Shown: positions 18,702 to 27,156 of the stretch, one piece after another
How the letters are laid out: each line of letters opens with the position of its first letter
Numbering within the stretch: the stretch's first letter is position 1
From: JBBRBB01 sp038206235
GTDB lineage: Bacteria > Bacteroidota > Bacteroidia > Chitinophagales > Chitinophagaceae
DNA: 64,000 bases
Assembly: GCA_038206235.1 (NCBI GenBank)
Contig: JBBRBB010000017.1
Coordinates: forward strand, 29,298 to 93,297
Direction of reading: 5' to 3'
The notes under the pieces: model-generated
Seen by the model: the letters and a program-made list of their open reading frames with translations, nothing else
Databases searched by the model: none
Told to the model about the DNA's origin: nothing
Made by a program: the position numbers and the translations under genes

Positions 18702-19595
18702 TTACCTCCCTGCGCCTGCGGGTCTTCTGCCACCTGAAGACCGACGACGGGGAGAAGCACCACCTGGCGATTGTTGACCACCCCCACGATTGCCACGACG
18801 ACCGCGTCCACCCTCTGCCTGAGCTTCGGCTTCAAGACGACGGGCTTTTGCCTCGTTTTCATTGCTGCCAGCTTCATCATCTGTTTCATCATCTTTCGCT
18901 AACTGGCGTTCAGCTAAACCTTCTGCAATGGCCGCCGTAACATAATTGGTGATGATGGCAATTGATTTTGTTGCATCATCATTTGCAGGGATTGCAAAAT
19001 CAACTTTGTTTGGATCACTGTTCGTATCAACCATTCCAAAGGTTGTGATGCCAAGACGCTTGGCTTCTGCAAGGGCAATGTGCTCATGACCAATATCTAC
19101 TATAAAAAGCGCCGCAGGCAAACGACCTAATTGTGCAATTCCTCCAAGCACCTTTTCCATTTTGTCTTTGTCGCGGGTTAAAGTAAGACGCTCTTTTTTT
19201 GTGAGGCTTTCAGCGCTGCCATCGTTGAGCATTTTTTCAATGTTCTGCATTTTTTTCACACTCTTACGCACGGTATTAAAATTGGTAAGCATGCCGCCAA
19301 GCCAGCGCTCTGTTGCAAAGGGCATATTTACTTTTACAGCACAATCATAAACAATTTCCTTAGCCTGTTTTTTGGTGGCAACAAACATTATTTTTTTTCC
19401 GTTCTTGGCAATTTGTTTTAAGGCTGCTGTAGCTTCCTGCAATTGATCTACCGTTCTATTAAGGTCTATTATATGTATGCCCTTTTTCTCGGCGAAAATG
19501 TAGGGCAACATTTTAGGATTCCACTTCTTTTTCAGGTGACCGAAATGAACACCTGCATCGAGTAATTGCTGCTGAAGTGAAGTGCTGTTTTCCAT
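18702..19595 (-). CDS. rpsB: 30S ribosomal protein S2, with a basic Gly/Arg-rich tail
   Basis: A 297-residue small-subunit protein. The core (residues 1-230) is canonical: LLDAGVHFGHLKKKWNPKM, FVATKKQA, WLGGMLTNF, and VDTNSDPNKVDFAIPANDDA. Residues about 235-297 form an acidic stretch (KDDETDDEAGSNENEAKA) and then a tail rich in Gly, Arg, Ser and Pro (RGRRGNRGGGQQSP). E. coli S2 has 241 residues, so the tail is an addition, of a type common in Bacteroidetes S2. It may contact rRNA or mRNA near the mRNA exit region; that is inference. It lies between rpsI and tsf on the minus strand. Confidence 0.97.
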   Translation of the reverse strand: MENSTSLQQQLLDAGVHFGHLKKKWNPKMLPYIFAEKKGIHIIDLNRTVDQLQEATAALKQIAKNGKKIMFVATKKQAKEIVYDCAVKVNMPFATERWLGGMLTNFNTVRKSVKKMQNIEKMLNDGSAESLTKKERLTLTRDKDKMEKVLGGIAQLGRLPAALFIVDIGHEHIALAEAKRLGITTFGMVDTNSDPNKVDFAIPANDDATKSIAIITNYVTAAIAEGLAERQLAKDDETDDEAGSNENEAKARRLEAEAQAEGGRGRRGNRGGGQQSPGGASPRRRSSGGRRPAGAGR

Positions 19596-19634
19596 TTATA
19601 TTTAATATTTAAAATTGAAGATTGAAGATTGGGG

Positions 19635-20024
19635 CTAACGTTTGGAGAACTGAAAACTCTTGCGTGCTTTTTTGTGACCGAATTTTTTACGCTCCACACC
19701 ACGCGGGTCACGTTTTAAATGTCCGCCCAATTTTAGTGCAGGGCGATATTCAGGATTTATTTCAAGCAATGCTCTTGCTATTCCAAGCTTTGCTGCTTCT
19801 GCCTGACCTTTTAAGCCACCGCCGCCTGCATTTATTTTCACATCGTATTTATCAAGTGATTCGATTGTTTTTAAAGGGGCTTCTACCTGATTTTGAAGAT
19901 AGACAAGCGGAAAATATTCTTTATAATTTTTTCCATTAATTGTAATGTTGCCCATACCCTTGCTCATGAATATGCGTGTGATGGCTTCTTTACGGCGACC
20001 CACTGCGGTTTTTTGTTTTTCCAT
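19635..20024 (-). CDS. rpsI: 30S ribosomal protein S9
   Basis: 129 residues from the ATG at 20024 (MEKQKTAVGRRKEAITR), which matches the usual S9 N-terminus; the frame extends 7 codons further up to 20045 but those residues are not S9-like. The C-terminal basic tail ends in RKSFQFSKR, the conserved element that reaches the ribosomal P site (SKR end). It lies 62 bp after rplM in the minus-strand operon. Short direct repeats (ttgaaga) fill the rpsI-rpsB junction around 19610-19632. Confidence 0.97.
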   Translation of the reverse strand: MEKQKTAVGRRKEAITRIFMSKGMGNITINGKNYKEYFPLVYLQNQVEAPLKTIESLDKYDVKINAGGGGLKGQAEAAKLGIARALLEINPEYRPALKLGGHLKRDPRGVERKKFGHKKARKSFQFSKR

Positions 20025-20086
20025 GTTTTGTAGCTTTTCAGTCATCAGCTATCAGGCATCAGCCTTTAGCCGGAGTGAATTTGAAT

Positions 20087-20530
20087 TTAGAATTTTATTT
20101 CTTTAGGTTGTTGTGCAGTATGCGGATGCTGCGGGCCTGTATACACAAATAATTTTTTGAACATTTTTCGTCCTAAACGATTTTTAGGCAACATGCCTTT
20201 TATCGCTCTCTCTACAATCACTTCCGGTCTTCGCCTGATTAAATCTATTGCGGCTTCTTCTTTTTTTCCGCCGGGATAACCTGAGAAGTTGATGTACATT
20301 TTGTCTTCCAACTTATTGCCCGTGAAAATAACTTTTTCGGCATTAGTTACAATTACATAATCGCCGCAATCAACATGAGGAGTGTAGTAAGCTTTGTTTT
20401 TACCGCGCAAAATCGCTGCGATATTTGCACATATACGGCCTACGGTTTCGTTGGTGCCGTCAACAATGTACCAGTTACGCTGCAGGGTAGTCTCGTTCGC
20501 ATGTTTGGTGGTGAAATGAAGTTTACTCAT
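20087..20530 (-). CDS. rplM: 50S ribosomal protein L13
   Basis: 147 residues with L13 signatures (WYIVDGTNETVGRICANIA, YTPHVDCGDYVIVTNAEKV, GMLPKNRLGRKMFKKL, YTGPQHPHTAQQP). It is the first gene of the rplM-rpsI-rpsB-tsf operon and lies 56 nt downstream of a well-formed Bacteroidetes-type promoter. Confidence 0.98.
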   Translation of the reverse strand: MSKLHFTTKHANETTLQRNWYIVDGTNETVGRICANIAAILRGKNKAYYTPHVDCGDYVIVTNAEKVIFTGNKLEDKMYINFSGYPGGKKEEAAIDLIRRRPEVIVERAIKGMLPKNRLGRKMFKKLFVYTGPQHPHTAQQPKEIKF

Positions 20531-20585
20531 TCTGTTTTTGTTTTGTTGCTATCGTCATCCCGACGGCAATTTTTAAAATGGGTTG

Positions 20586-20616
20586 CAAAGGTGCAGGTAT
20601 AGACGTATTTCACCAA
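20586..20616 (-). promoter_or_regulatory. Probable promoter of the rplM operon
   Basis: On the minus strand, TTG (20616-20614), a 20-nt spacer and CACCTTTG (20593-20586) match the Bacteroidetes sigma-ABfr layout (-33 TTG, -7 TAnnTTTG). The spacer length equals that of the btuB promoter at 42923-42953. The leader to the rplM ATG is about 50 nt. The rest of the 337-bp gap (20531-20867) shows no gene or RNA that I can identify. Confidence 0.6.
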
Positions 20617-20867
20617 AGAATTGGGCAATTATTTTTATCGCACCTGTATAATGGGCTGATTTTTAGTGAAATTTTTCATGGGGTTTTATTAAGGTTATTG
20701 ACCGCAGGTGCAAAGAGCACAGAGTTTGCGCATAAAAGTATTAACTATAAATAAAAATTAAAGGTGTTAATCTGGATTGTTGGCATCAGGGTATTGCAAC
20801 TTATACTTAGCATACTTTCAAGGAATTTTTTTAAAGCAGATTAGATTGAATTCAATAATTTTACATC

Positions 20868-21097
20868 ATGAGCATTTCTGAAATAAGTTTATACAAAGCG
20901 CTAAAGAGTGAAGTACAAACAGAACTCGGCAATAAAACAAGTCTTTTCTTACCAAAGAAGATAAAATTGACCTTATCGAAAAAATAAATGCTCTTGCAGA
21001 AAAGATGAATAAAGATAAAATTGACCTCATAAAATGGATGTTTGGTTTTTGGTTTACAATCATTCTCCTGCTTCTTGCAAATTGGTTTTTGAAATAA
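20868..21097 (+). pseudogene. Decayed copy 1 of the small coiled-coil membrane protein
   Basis: It starts with MSISEISLYKALK, identical to the intact copy at 21146. It then lacks about 15 codons (the TKLGDETADELVEFV segment) and continues with SEVQTELGNKT. A frameshift near 20945 breaks the frame, which now stops at an early TAA. In the shifted frame the family continues clearly (FLTKEDKIDLIEKIN, then IDLIKWMFGFW and LLLANWFLK) to a TAA at 21095-21097. One deletion plus one frameshift therefore explains the damage. Confidence 0.8.
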
Positions 21098-21145
21098 TAA
21101 CGTTCCCCAAAACGTGTTCCCTTCATAATTTACTAATTTTACACA

Positions 21146-21409
21146 ATGAGCATTTCTGAAATAAGTTTGTACAAAGCACTTAAGACAAAACTTGGAGATG
21201 AAACCGCCGATGAATTGGTTGAATTTGTAAAGAGTGAAGTGCAAACAGAATTGCAAAATAAAACTGATACATTTTTAACGAAAGAAGACAAAATTGATCT
21301 AATAGACAGGATTAATAAAGCAAAAACTGAAACCATAATTTGGATTGTTGGTATTGGGGTACTGCAATTTGTGTTAATGATGCTTGCTAAATACTTTTTT
21401 AACCCCTGA
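21146..21409 (+). CDS. Small coiled-coil protein with C-terminal membrane anchor (intact copy of a tandem family)
   Basis: An 87-residue protein: an acidic helical N-terminus (residues 1-40), a Lys/Asp-rich coiled-coil segment (FLTKEDKIDLIDRINKAK) and one C-terminal transmembrane helix (IIWIVGIGVLQFVLMMLA). The layout resembles DUF1640/CCDC90-type short coiled-coil tail-anchored proteins. No function is established. Decayed relatives lie on both sides (20868-21097 and 21427-21604). The leader TAATTTTAC-N4-ATG is shared with copy 1, so the duplication included the start region. Confidence 0.72.
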   Translation: MSISEISLYKALKTKLGDETADELVEFVKSEVQTELQNKTDTFLTKEDKIDLIDRINKAKTETIIWIVGIGVLQFVLMMLAKYFFNP

Positions 21410-21426
21410 TGTATGGAATATAAGGC

Positions 21427-21604
21427 AAGCACTTTTCTTACCAAAGAGGATAAAATAGATTTTGATTGAAAAAATGAATAAAGACGAAACTGTCCTTCTT
21501 GAAAAGATGAACAAAGATAAAATTGACCTCATAAAATGGATGTTTGGTTTTTGGATTACCATTGTTCTTATCTTATGCTTCTTGCAAATTGGTTTTTGAA
21601 ATAA
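21427..21604 (+). pseudogene. Decayed copy 3 of the small coiled-coil membrane protein (3' part only)
   Basis: No start or N-terminal half is visible. The remains read STFLTKEDKIDF, then after a frameshift IEKMNKDETVLLEKMNKD, KIDLIKWMFGFW and a membrane segment. Another frameshift near the end is needed to restore the WFLK ending seen in copy 1. At DNA level its 3' half is very similar to copy 1 (both contain aaagataaaattgacctcat), which shows recent common origin. Confidence 0.7.
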
Positions 21605-21721
21605 CAATGTTCTCTTACCTTATTAAACCCTTCTGTTCTGCCCCGCGTTCTTTAAAAAACTTTGAGCACCAACTTCAATTGAGGCTATGTACATAAATAA
21701 AATAAAAAAAGGAGTAATTAA

Positions 21722-21994
21722 TACAAGCCTAAGCCATATTTAGCGCTGGCAAAAGCCTTAAAAATAAAACCTTCAGAATTTTCGATTTATAAAGCTGTTG
21801 GTATTTCAGTTACTGTTTTCAGTAATATTGAGCGCAGCAAAACCAATAACATCACCCTGGAAAGATTGGAACAGATTGCAAAGGCTTTGAATGTGTCTGT
21901 TGAAGAAATTATTTGTAAGCAGGAACAAATACAACTTGGGCTAAAGTCCGTTATACACAAACTATTAGCCCCAGCCTTCAGGCTGCGGCTATAA
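21722..21994 (+). pseudogene. Xre-type helix-turn-helix remnant
   Basis: The frame has no start codon (a TAA lies just before 21722). It encodes a recognisable Cro/CI-type HTH second half: KAVGISVTVFSNIERSK, then NITLERLEQIAKALNV and SVEEIICK. Such domains normally begin with a start Met and about 10-25 residues before the first helix. A Met-led frame (MYINKIKKGVINTSLSH, 21687-21743) overlaps it in another phase, which suggests a frameshift. The end of the frame runs into a hairpin-like stretch (agccttcaggct). Confidence 0.6.
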
Positions 21995-22021
21995 ATAAAA
22001 ACTCTCCCAAATGTAACAAAG

Positions 22022-22050
22022 CCTCACAGGTTTCACTAAAATCTGTGAGG
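22022..22050. repeat. Palindromic element at the end of the RND gene
   Basis: CCTCACAG and CTGTGAGG arms flank a 13-nt loop, 14 bp past the RND permease stop codon. A near copy with the same CCTCACA/TGTGAGG arms is at 63858-63888. It may act as a terminator, although the minus-strand side lacks a clean T tract. Confidence 0.55.
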
Positions 22051-22063
22051 TTTATAAGTGTCA

Positions 22064-25000
22064 TTAAAACCAACTCTTCACAAACGCATCATTCACTTTT
22101 GCGCCTTTCAATTTTTTTGCACGGCGGGCAATATCAAACCAGTGCAGTATTATTGTCAAAATCACAAAAAGAATAAAGAATATAGTAAGCGGTGGAATGC
22201 CGAGAATACTTATCCATCTGCCACCATAAGTTCTGCGCATAGGACGTTTTAATCTTTCGGCAATCAAATACATGCCGGGCACCATAAAGAGTGTCATAAA
22301 AAATGCGAAGGCAAGACCGAAGATGATTGTCCATGCAAGCGGCTTCCAGAATACGGTATTGTCGCCGCCAAAATAAATATGCGGATTTAATTCTGAGAAG
22401 AGCGTTACAAAATTAATGTTGAAGCCCACACCCAATGGTATTAATGCAAGTATGGCTGCAAGCGCTGTAAGCATTACAGGTATGATACGCGTTTTGCCCG
22501 CCTGTATTACAGCTTCTCTTGTTTTAAGTCCTCTGGCTCTAAGCTCATCTGAAAAATCAATAACCAATATTCCATTCTTAACTACAATGCCTGCAAGACC
22601 AACAATACCAATGCCCGTCATTACAGAAGATACTTCCATTCGCGTAATTGCAAAACCTAATATCACACCAATGATGCTGAACATAATTTCTGTTAAGATA
22701 ATAAGAGGCTTGCTCACAGAATTGAATTGCAATACAAGAATAAAAAGAATAAGCATTAATGCAATCACGAGTGCTTTGCCGAGAAACGAAGTTGTTTCTG
22801 CCTGCTGCTCGCTTTCACCGGTTTGTGAAATGATAACGTTATCGGGCTTGCCATGAAAATTTTCTATGTACTGCGTAATAACTGGATTTACATCGAATGG
22901 AGAAAAGCCGGTTAATACATTTGAGTTTAATGTAATCACACGCTTATAATCTTTTCGCTGCACACTGCCGAGTGTGTTGGTGTAATCAACTTTTACAAAT
23001 GAACTGATAGGAACATTTTTAATTGTACCTGTTGCAAAGTCACGGTAAGTGATTGTCATATTCAGCAAATCGGTAAGGCTTTTTCTTTGCAGGTCATTAT
23101 TTCGCAACTGAATTTTATATTCATCTTCACCCTCTTTTATTTTTGATACTTCTCTTCCAAACACAGCCGTTCTTATTTCAGTTCCTATTTGCGCAGAAGA
23201 AATTCCTTCAATCAATGCACGTTCCCTGTTTACAGTAAGGCTTAGTTCCGGATTATTCAAATCAACATTCATCTTTAATTCTTCTACGCCGGGAACTTGT
23301 ATAGAGTCGAGATAATTTTTTAAGGATACGGCTGTTTTTATCAATGCATCTAAATCTTCGCTGGCAACTTCTATATTAATCGGCGGCTCTGTGGGCGGAC
23401 CATTCTGTTCCTGGTCAACACTTATTTGTGCACCGGGAATCCCTTTAATTACTTTGCGTATTGAGTCGAGATAAATATGCGTAGCAAATCCATTTCGTTT
23501 TGCATATTCAACAAATGAAACCTGTATTCTTCCCAGTTCAGGTCGTGTGCTTCTGTCGCCGCTCATCGGGTCTCCGGCGCCTACAGCAATATTGCTGATA
23601 ACACTTTCAACAATAGGATTGCTCTTGCCATTATTCATACCCAATACAGCATATACTTTATTTTCTAATTGATGCGTAATGGAATCTGTATAATCCACAT
23701 CAGTACCAACAGGAAGCTTGAGATAAACATACATTTGATTCGGGTCGCCTGAAGGAAAAAATACAATGGGCACATTTCTGAGTCCAAATAATATAACTGA
23801 AAAAACGAGTAAGCCGAATGTTGCAATTAATAACCATACAGGACGCCATCCTTTCAATGCCCAGCGCAACAACGTTTCATAGTTGCGCATAATGCGCGGC
23901 AATGCCTTATTTTGAAAACCCCTGATAATATTTTCAAGAACAAAACGATTGAGCAGGGCAAGAAGCGCAAGACATAATAAAAGATTTCCCCAAAATGGCA
24001 CTCCAATAACATCAAGCAGAATGCCTGCGCCTGCAACAATCCAGAAAAAGGGTTTTTTAAATATGGCTGATTTAGATTCTTTGGTTTCATCTTCGGGGCG
24101 GTTCATAAAATCCACTGCAAACACAGGGTTCATAATGAATGCAACAATCAACGATGCGGTTAATGTGAAGATGAGCATCGTGGGCAGATAAATCATGAAC
24201 TTACCAATAATCCCCGGCCAAAATAATAATGGAAAGAAGGGACATAGCGTGGTTAATGTTCCCGTAAGCACAGGAATAAATACTTCTCCTGCCGCCATCC
24301 TCGCAGATGTTTGTGAAGTTAATTTTCCTTTTGCCTGCGTAAAAATGCGATGCGTGTTTTCAATCACAACAATCGCATCATCCACGATGATCCCTAATCC
24401 AAAGAGCAATGCAAAGAGCACAATGAAGTTGAGTGTTACATGAGTGCCGATAATTAAATCTGCACCGGGAAGAAATAAAAATGCAACAAACATGCTAAGC
24501 GGCACAGAGAGCGCAACGAAGAATGCATTCGTTACACCCATGAAGAACATAAGAATAATAAGCACAAGCACAAAACCAATTACAATAGAATTCACCAAAT
24601 CATTAAATGAGGTGCGTGTTGATTTGCTCATATCACCGGTAATTACCACGTCAAGATCACGGGGAAATTGAGCTGCTTTCATTTCATCAACAGCGAGCTT
24701 TACATCATCAGAAGTTTGTATCAGGTTTTCACCGGCACGCTTAATGATGTTGAGTGTGATTACATTCCTGCCATTCAGCCTTGCATAGCTTTCTGTTTGC
24801 TTTACCGTGTCTATAATGGTTGCAATGTCTTTTAAATAAACAGGCGAGCTGTGAATATTAGTTATCACCACCTTCTCTATATCGAATGACGTTTTAAACT
24901 GACCTTTCAATTGAAGTGTTCTCTTCGTGTTTCCTATTTCGAGCAAGCCCCCTGTCACGTCGGTGTTTTCACGGGCAACGGCATTGGCAATATCATCGTA

Positions 25001-25639
25001 CGTAACCCCGGCGCTTTGCATGCGATACCTGTCAACATTAATCTGAAACTCTCTTTCAGGCGCTCCCACAATATCAACACGGTTTATTTCGGGCAGCTCT
25101 TCTAATTTATCCTGAATGTCATCTGCATATTTTTTCAGCCGCTGCATATCGTAATTGCCGTTTACGTTTACATACATGATGGGCTGGTCGCTAAAGCTTA
25201 CCTCGAGTGCAGTGGGTTGCTGCGTTAAATCGGTGGGCAAATCCTGCTTCGATTTATCAACAGCATCTTTTACTTTTTGCAGAGCGATGTCTGTTTTTAC
25301 TTCGGTATCAAACTCTACAATAATGGCAGAATAATCCTGCTGCGATGTGCTGGTAAGCTTATTAATTTTTACGCCGGTGATGCCTTTAATTTGTTTTTCA
25401 ATGGGGCGTGTAACCAGGTTCTCAATATCTCTGGGCGAGTTGCCAATGTAAATCGTTTGCACATAAATGGTGGGAATCACAATATCGGGAAACTGCTCTT
25501 TTGGTAATGTGGCAAACTGGTACACACCTATTAGCGAAATAATAAGCATGAGCAAGTAAATGGATGTTTTATTTTTTATGCTCCAGGTTGTGGGTCCAAA
25601 TTCTTTAAATCGTCCTTTTATATTTTCTAATGCGCTCAT
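22064..25639 (-). CDS. RND-family efflux permease (AcrB/MexB type)
   Basis: A 1191-residue inner-membrane proton/drug antiporter that exports substrates with an adaptor and an outer-membrane channel. Family marks include the N-terminal porter start (TIYVQTIYIGNSPRDIENLV), the TM4 acidic pair (GIIVDDAIVVIENTHR) and the TM10 Lys (IVVKNGILVIDF). All three belong to the proton relay in AcrB, so the pump is probably active. It is longer than AcrB (1049 residues), with an extra hydrophobic pair in the centre (about residues 510-580) and a C-terminal extension. It is the last gene of the tetR-tolC-adaptor-RND operon and is separated from the adaptor by 229 bp of palindromes. Confidence 0.95.
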   Translation of the reverse strand: MSALENIKGRFKEFGPTTWSIKNKTSIYLLMLIISLIGVYQFATLPKEQFPDIVIPTIYVQTIYIGNSPRDIENLVTRPIEKQIKGITGVKINKLTSTSQQDYSAIIVEFDTEVKTDIALQKVKDAVDKSKQDLPTDLTQQPTALEVSFSDQPIMYVNVNGNYDMQRLKKYADDIQDKLEELPEINRVDIVGAPEREFQINVDRYRMQSAGVTYDDIANAVARENTDVTGGLLEIGNTKRTLQLKGQFKTSFDIEKVVITNIHSSPVYLKDIATIIDTVKQTESYARLNGRNVITLNIIKRAGENLIQTSDDVKLAVDEMKAAQFPRDLDVVITGDMSKSTRTSFNDLVNSIVIGFVLVLIILMFFMGVTNAFFVALSVPLSMFVAFLFLPGADLIIGTHVTLNFIVLFALLFGLGIIVDDAIVVIENTHRIFTQAKGKLTSQTSARMAAGEVFIPVLTGTLTTLCPFFPLLFWPGIIGKFMIYLPTMLIFTLTASLIVAFIMNPVFAVDFMNRPEDETKESKSAIFKKPFFWIVAGAGILLDVIGVPFWGNLLLCLALLALLNRFVLENIIRGFQNKALPRIMRNYETLLRWALKGWRPVWLLIATFGLLVFSVILFGLRNVPIVFFPSGDPNQMYVYLKLPVGTDVDYTDSITHQLENKVYAVLGMNNGKSNPIVESVISNIAVGAGDPMSGDRSTRPELGRIQVSFVEYAKRNGFATHIYLDSIRKVIKGIPGAQISVDQEQNGPPTEPPINIEVASEDLDALIKTAVSLKNYLDSIQVPGVEELKMNVDLNNPELSLTVNRERALIEGISSAQIGTEIRTAVFGREVSKIKEGEDEYKIQLRNNDLQRKSLTDLLNMTITYRDFATGTIKNVPISSFVKVDYTNTLGSVQRKDYKRVITLNSNVLTGFSPFDVNPVITQYIENFHGKPDNVIISQTGESEQQAETTSFLGKALVIALMLILFILVLQFNSVSKPLIILTEIMFSIIGVILGFAITRMEVSSVMTGIGIVGLAGIVVKNGILVIDFSDELRARGLKTREAVIQAGKTRIIPVMLTALAAILALIPLGVGFNINFVTLFSELNPHIYFGGDNTVFWKPLAWTIIFGLAFAFFMTLFMVPGMYLIAERLKRPMRRTYGGRWISILGIPPLTIFFILFVILTIILHWFDIARRAKKLKGAKVNDAFVKSWF

Positions 25640-25683
25640 AAGAATGTTTTTTATTTTGTAGTCAGTCGTGTCTCGTTACTCAT

Positions 25684-25819
25684 TCCTGATTGCTATCAGG
25701 ATTATGTCGCACTCTTAAAAGTTCTGAACTTTGTTGAACAATTAACATCGGTCTGACGGCTCAAAGCCGTCTGACCGTAAGCCTTCTCTTTAAACAAAAT
25801 TATTTTCGGCTCAAGCCGA
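25684..25819. repeat. Cluster of three palindromes between adaptor and RND genes
   Basis: TCCTGAT tgct ATCAGGA (25684-25701) is followed by GGTCTGACGGC tcaaa GCCGTCTGACC (25750-25776, one mismatch) and TCGGC tcaa GCCGA (25806-25819). The three lie within the 229-bp intergenic gap of an operon. They may be dispersed elements or may process or attenuate the transcript between the adaptor and the pump. Confidence 0.6.
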
Positions 25820-25868
25820 TGGATACATATTCTTTTGATCGAGGCAATAGATTTTAATTTCAAACTTT

Positions 25869-27059
25869 TTAAGCCTGTGTGGTTATCAACTGCCCGTCGT
25901 ACAAATTCTGAAAGCCATCTGTTATCAGCATATCCCCTTCTTGTAGCCCACTTTTAATTTCAAGCTTATCACCATATAATTCGCCATACACCACGGTCTT
26001 TTTGCGTGCATAGATTTTTCCATTTTCCGTTGATGCTACCATTACAAAGCCACCCTTCTCATCTTTCTGCAATGTGCTTAGCGGAATGGTAACTGTATTG
26101 TTTGCCGAGTAATCAAGAATTTTTACAAGCGCCACCTGGTTTGGCTTTAAATCTTTGCTGGCAGGCAACTTGGCCTCAACCCAGAAAGAGCGGCTGTTGG
26201 GATCTATTAATTTACCTGCTGATGTAATTCTTGCACCGAATGTTTTATTTATATCGGGCAAAGTAACCTGCATAGAGCCGCCGGTTTTTATACGGCTGAT
26301 ATAATTTTCAGGAACCTGCACCGTTACTTTCAGGTTGCTTGTATTTACAATTTTTATGGAGCCGCCCTGCAATGGATTGCCTGAAAAGAATTCGCCCACA
26401 CGAACGGTTACTTCATCTGCAATGCCGCTCATATCAGCATATACATTGCTGAAGCCGAGCTGCTCTTCTAAAAGATTCAACTGATGTTGTGCCTGGTCTG
26501 CATTATTTTTTGCACTGATAAGTTCTACCTCGGTGCCGATGTTTTCTTTCCAGAGATTGTTTCTTCTGCTGTACAAATCCTGCGCAAAAGAGAGCTGTGT
26601 TTTTGCCTGCTCAATTTGTGTTTTTATCACTGCATCATCAAGCTTGAGCAGTAACTGACCTTTGCCAACACTTTGTCCCTGCTTTACATATACGGCTTTT
26701 ACTTGTCCGCCGCCATTGCGTGCAGTAACATAAGCAACATCGTCTGCATCAATCTTTCCCTGAAGGTCAATGTAATGAGCAAAATTTTGCAATGCCACGG
26801 GAGTAATTGCAACCAGCTTTGCTTTTTCCGGTTTAAGAGACGGATCGAGTTTTATTATCTCCTGTTGAAGCGAAGCAATTTCCTTTGATAGTTTCTCCTG
26901 ATGCTGTTTTAGATCTTCCAGCTTTGCCTGTTTTTCAGCTACAGCATTATTTGTTTTGCCTGATGTTGTTGTTTTAGTTTCATCTGTTTTTGCTCCGCAT
27001 GAAGCAAGCAACACCATTGCGGTAACTGCTGTGATATAAATAAGTTTTTTCATAATCAT
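25869..27059 (-). CDS. RND efflux periplasmic adaptor (membrane fusion protein), lipoprotein
   Basis: 396 residues with a lipobox (MVLLASCGAK, Cys21). A coiled coil follows at about 40-75 (KLEDLKQHQEKLSKEIASLQ). The lipoyl and hairpin region contains AVYVKQGQSVGKGQLLLKLD and AKTQLSFAQDLYSRRNNLW, and beta-barrel and membrane-proximal domains follow (ITDGFQNLYDGQ near the end). It links the RND pump to TolC across the periplasm. The extra N-terminal coiled coil just after the lipid anchor is typical of Bacteroidetes adaptors. It lies 97 bp after tolC in the operon. Confidence 0.95.
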   Translation of the reverse strand: MIMKKLIYITAVTAMVLLASCGAKTDETKTTTSGKTNNAVAEKQAKLEDLKQHQEKLSKEIASLQQEIIKLDPSLKPEKAKLVAITPVALQNFAHYIDLQGKIDADDVAYVTARNGGGQVKAVYVKQGQSVGKGQLLLKLDDAVIKTQIEQAKTQLSFAQDLYSRRNNLWKENIGTEVELISAKNNADQAQHQLNLLEEQLGFSNVYADMSGIADEVTVRVGEFFSGNPLQGGSIKIVNTSNLKVTVQVPENYISRIKTGGSMQVTLPDINKTFGARITSAGKLIDPNSRSFWVEAKLPASKDLKPNQVALVKILDYSANNTVTIPLSTLQKDEKGGFVMVASTENGKIYARKKTVVYGELYGDKLEIKSGLQEGDMLITDGFQNLYDGQLITTQA

Positions 27060-27103
27060 TTTTTTATTTATAGGGTTTTAATTTTTTTGTCATAATTTAT
27101 TTT

Positions 27104-27155
27104 CATTCAACAATTCAACAATTTAACCATTCAACTATTTAACCATTCAACCAAC
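27104..27155. repeat. Short tandem repeat (attcaac / atttaacc units)
   Basis: Five or six 7-10-nt units of the form ATTCAACaa and ATTTAACC lie in the tolC-adaptor gap. The complementary motif (GGTTGAAT) is tandemly repeated at 29801-29836. Confidence 0.6.
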
Positions 27156-27156
27156 C

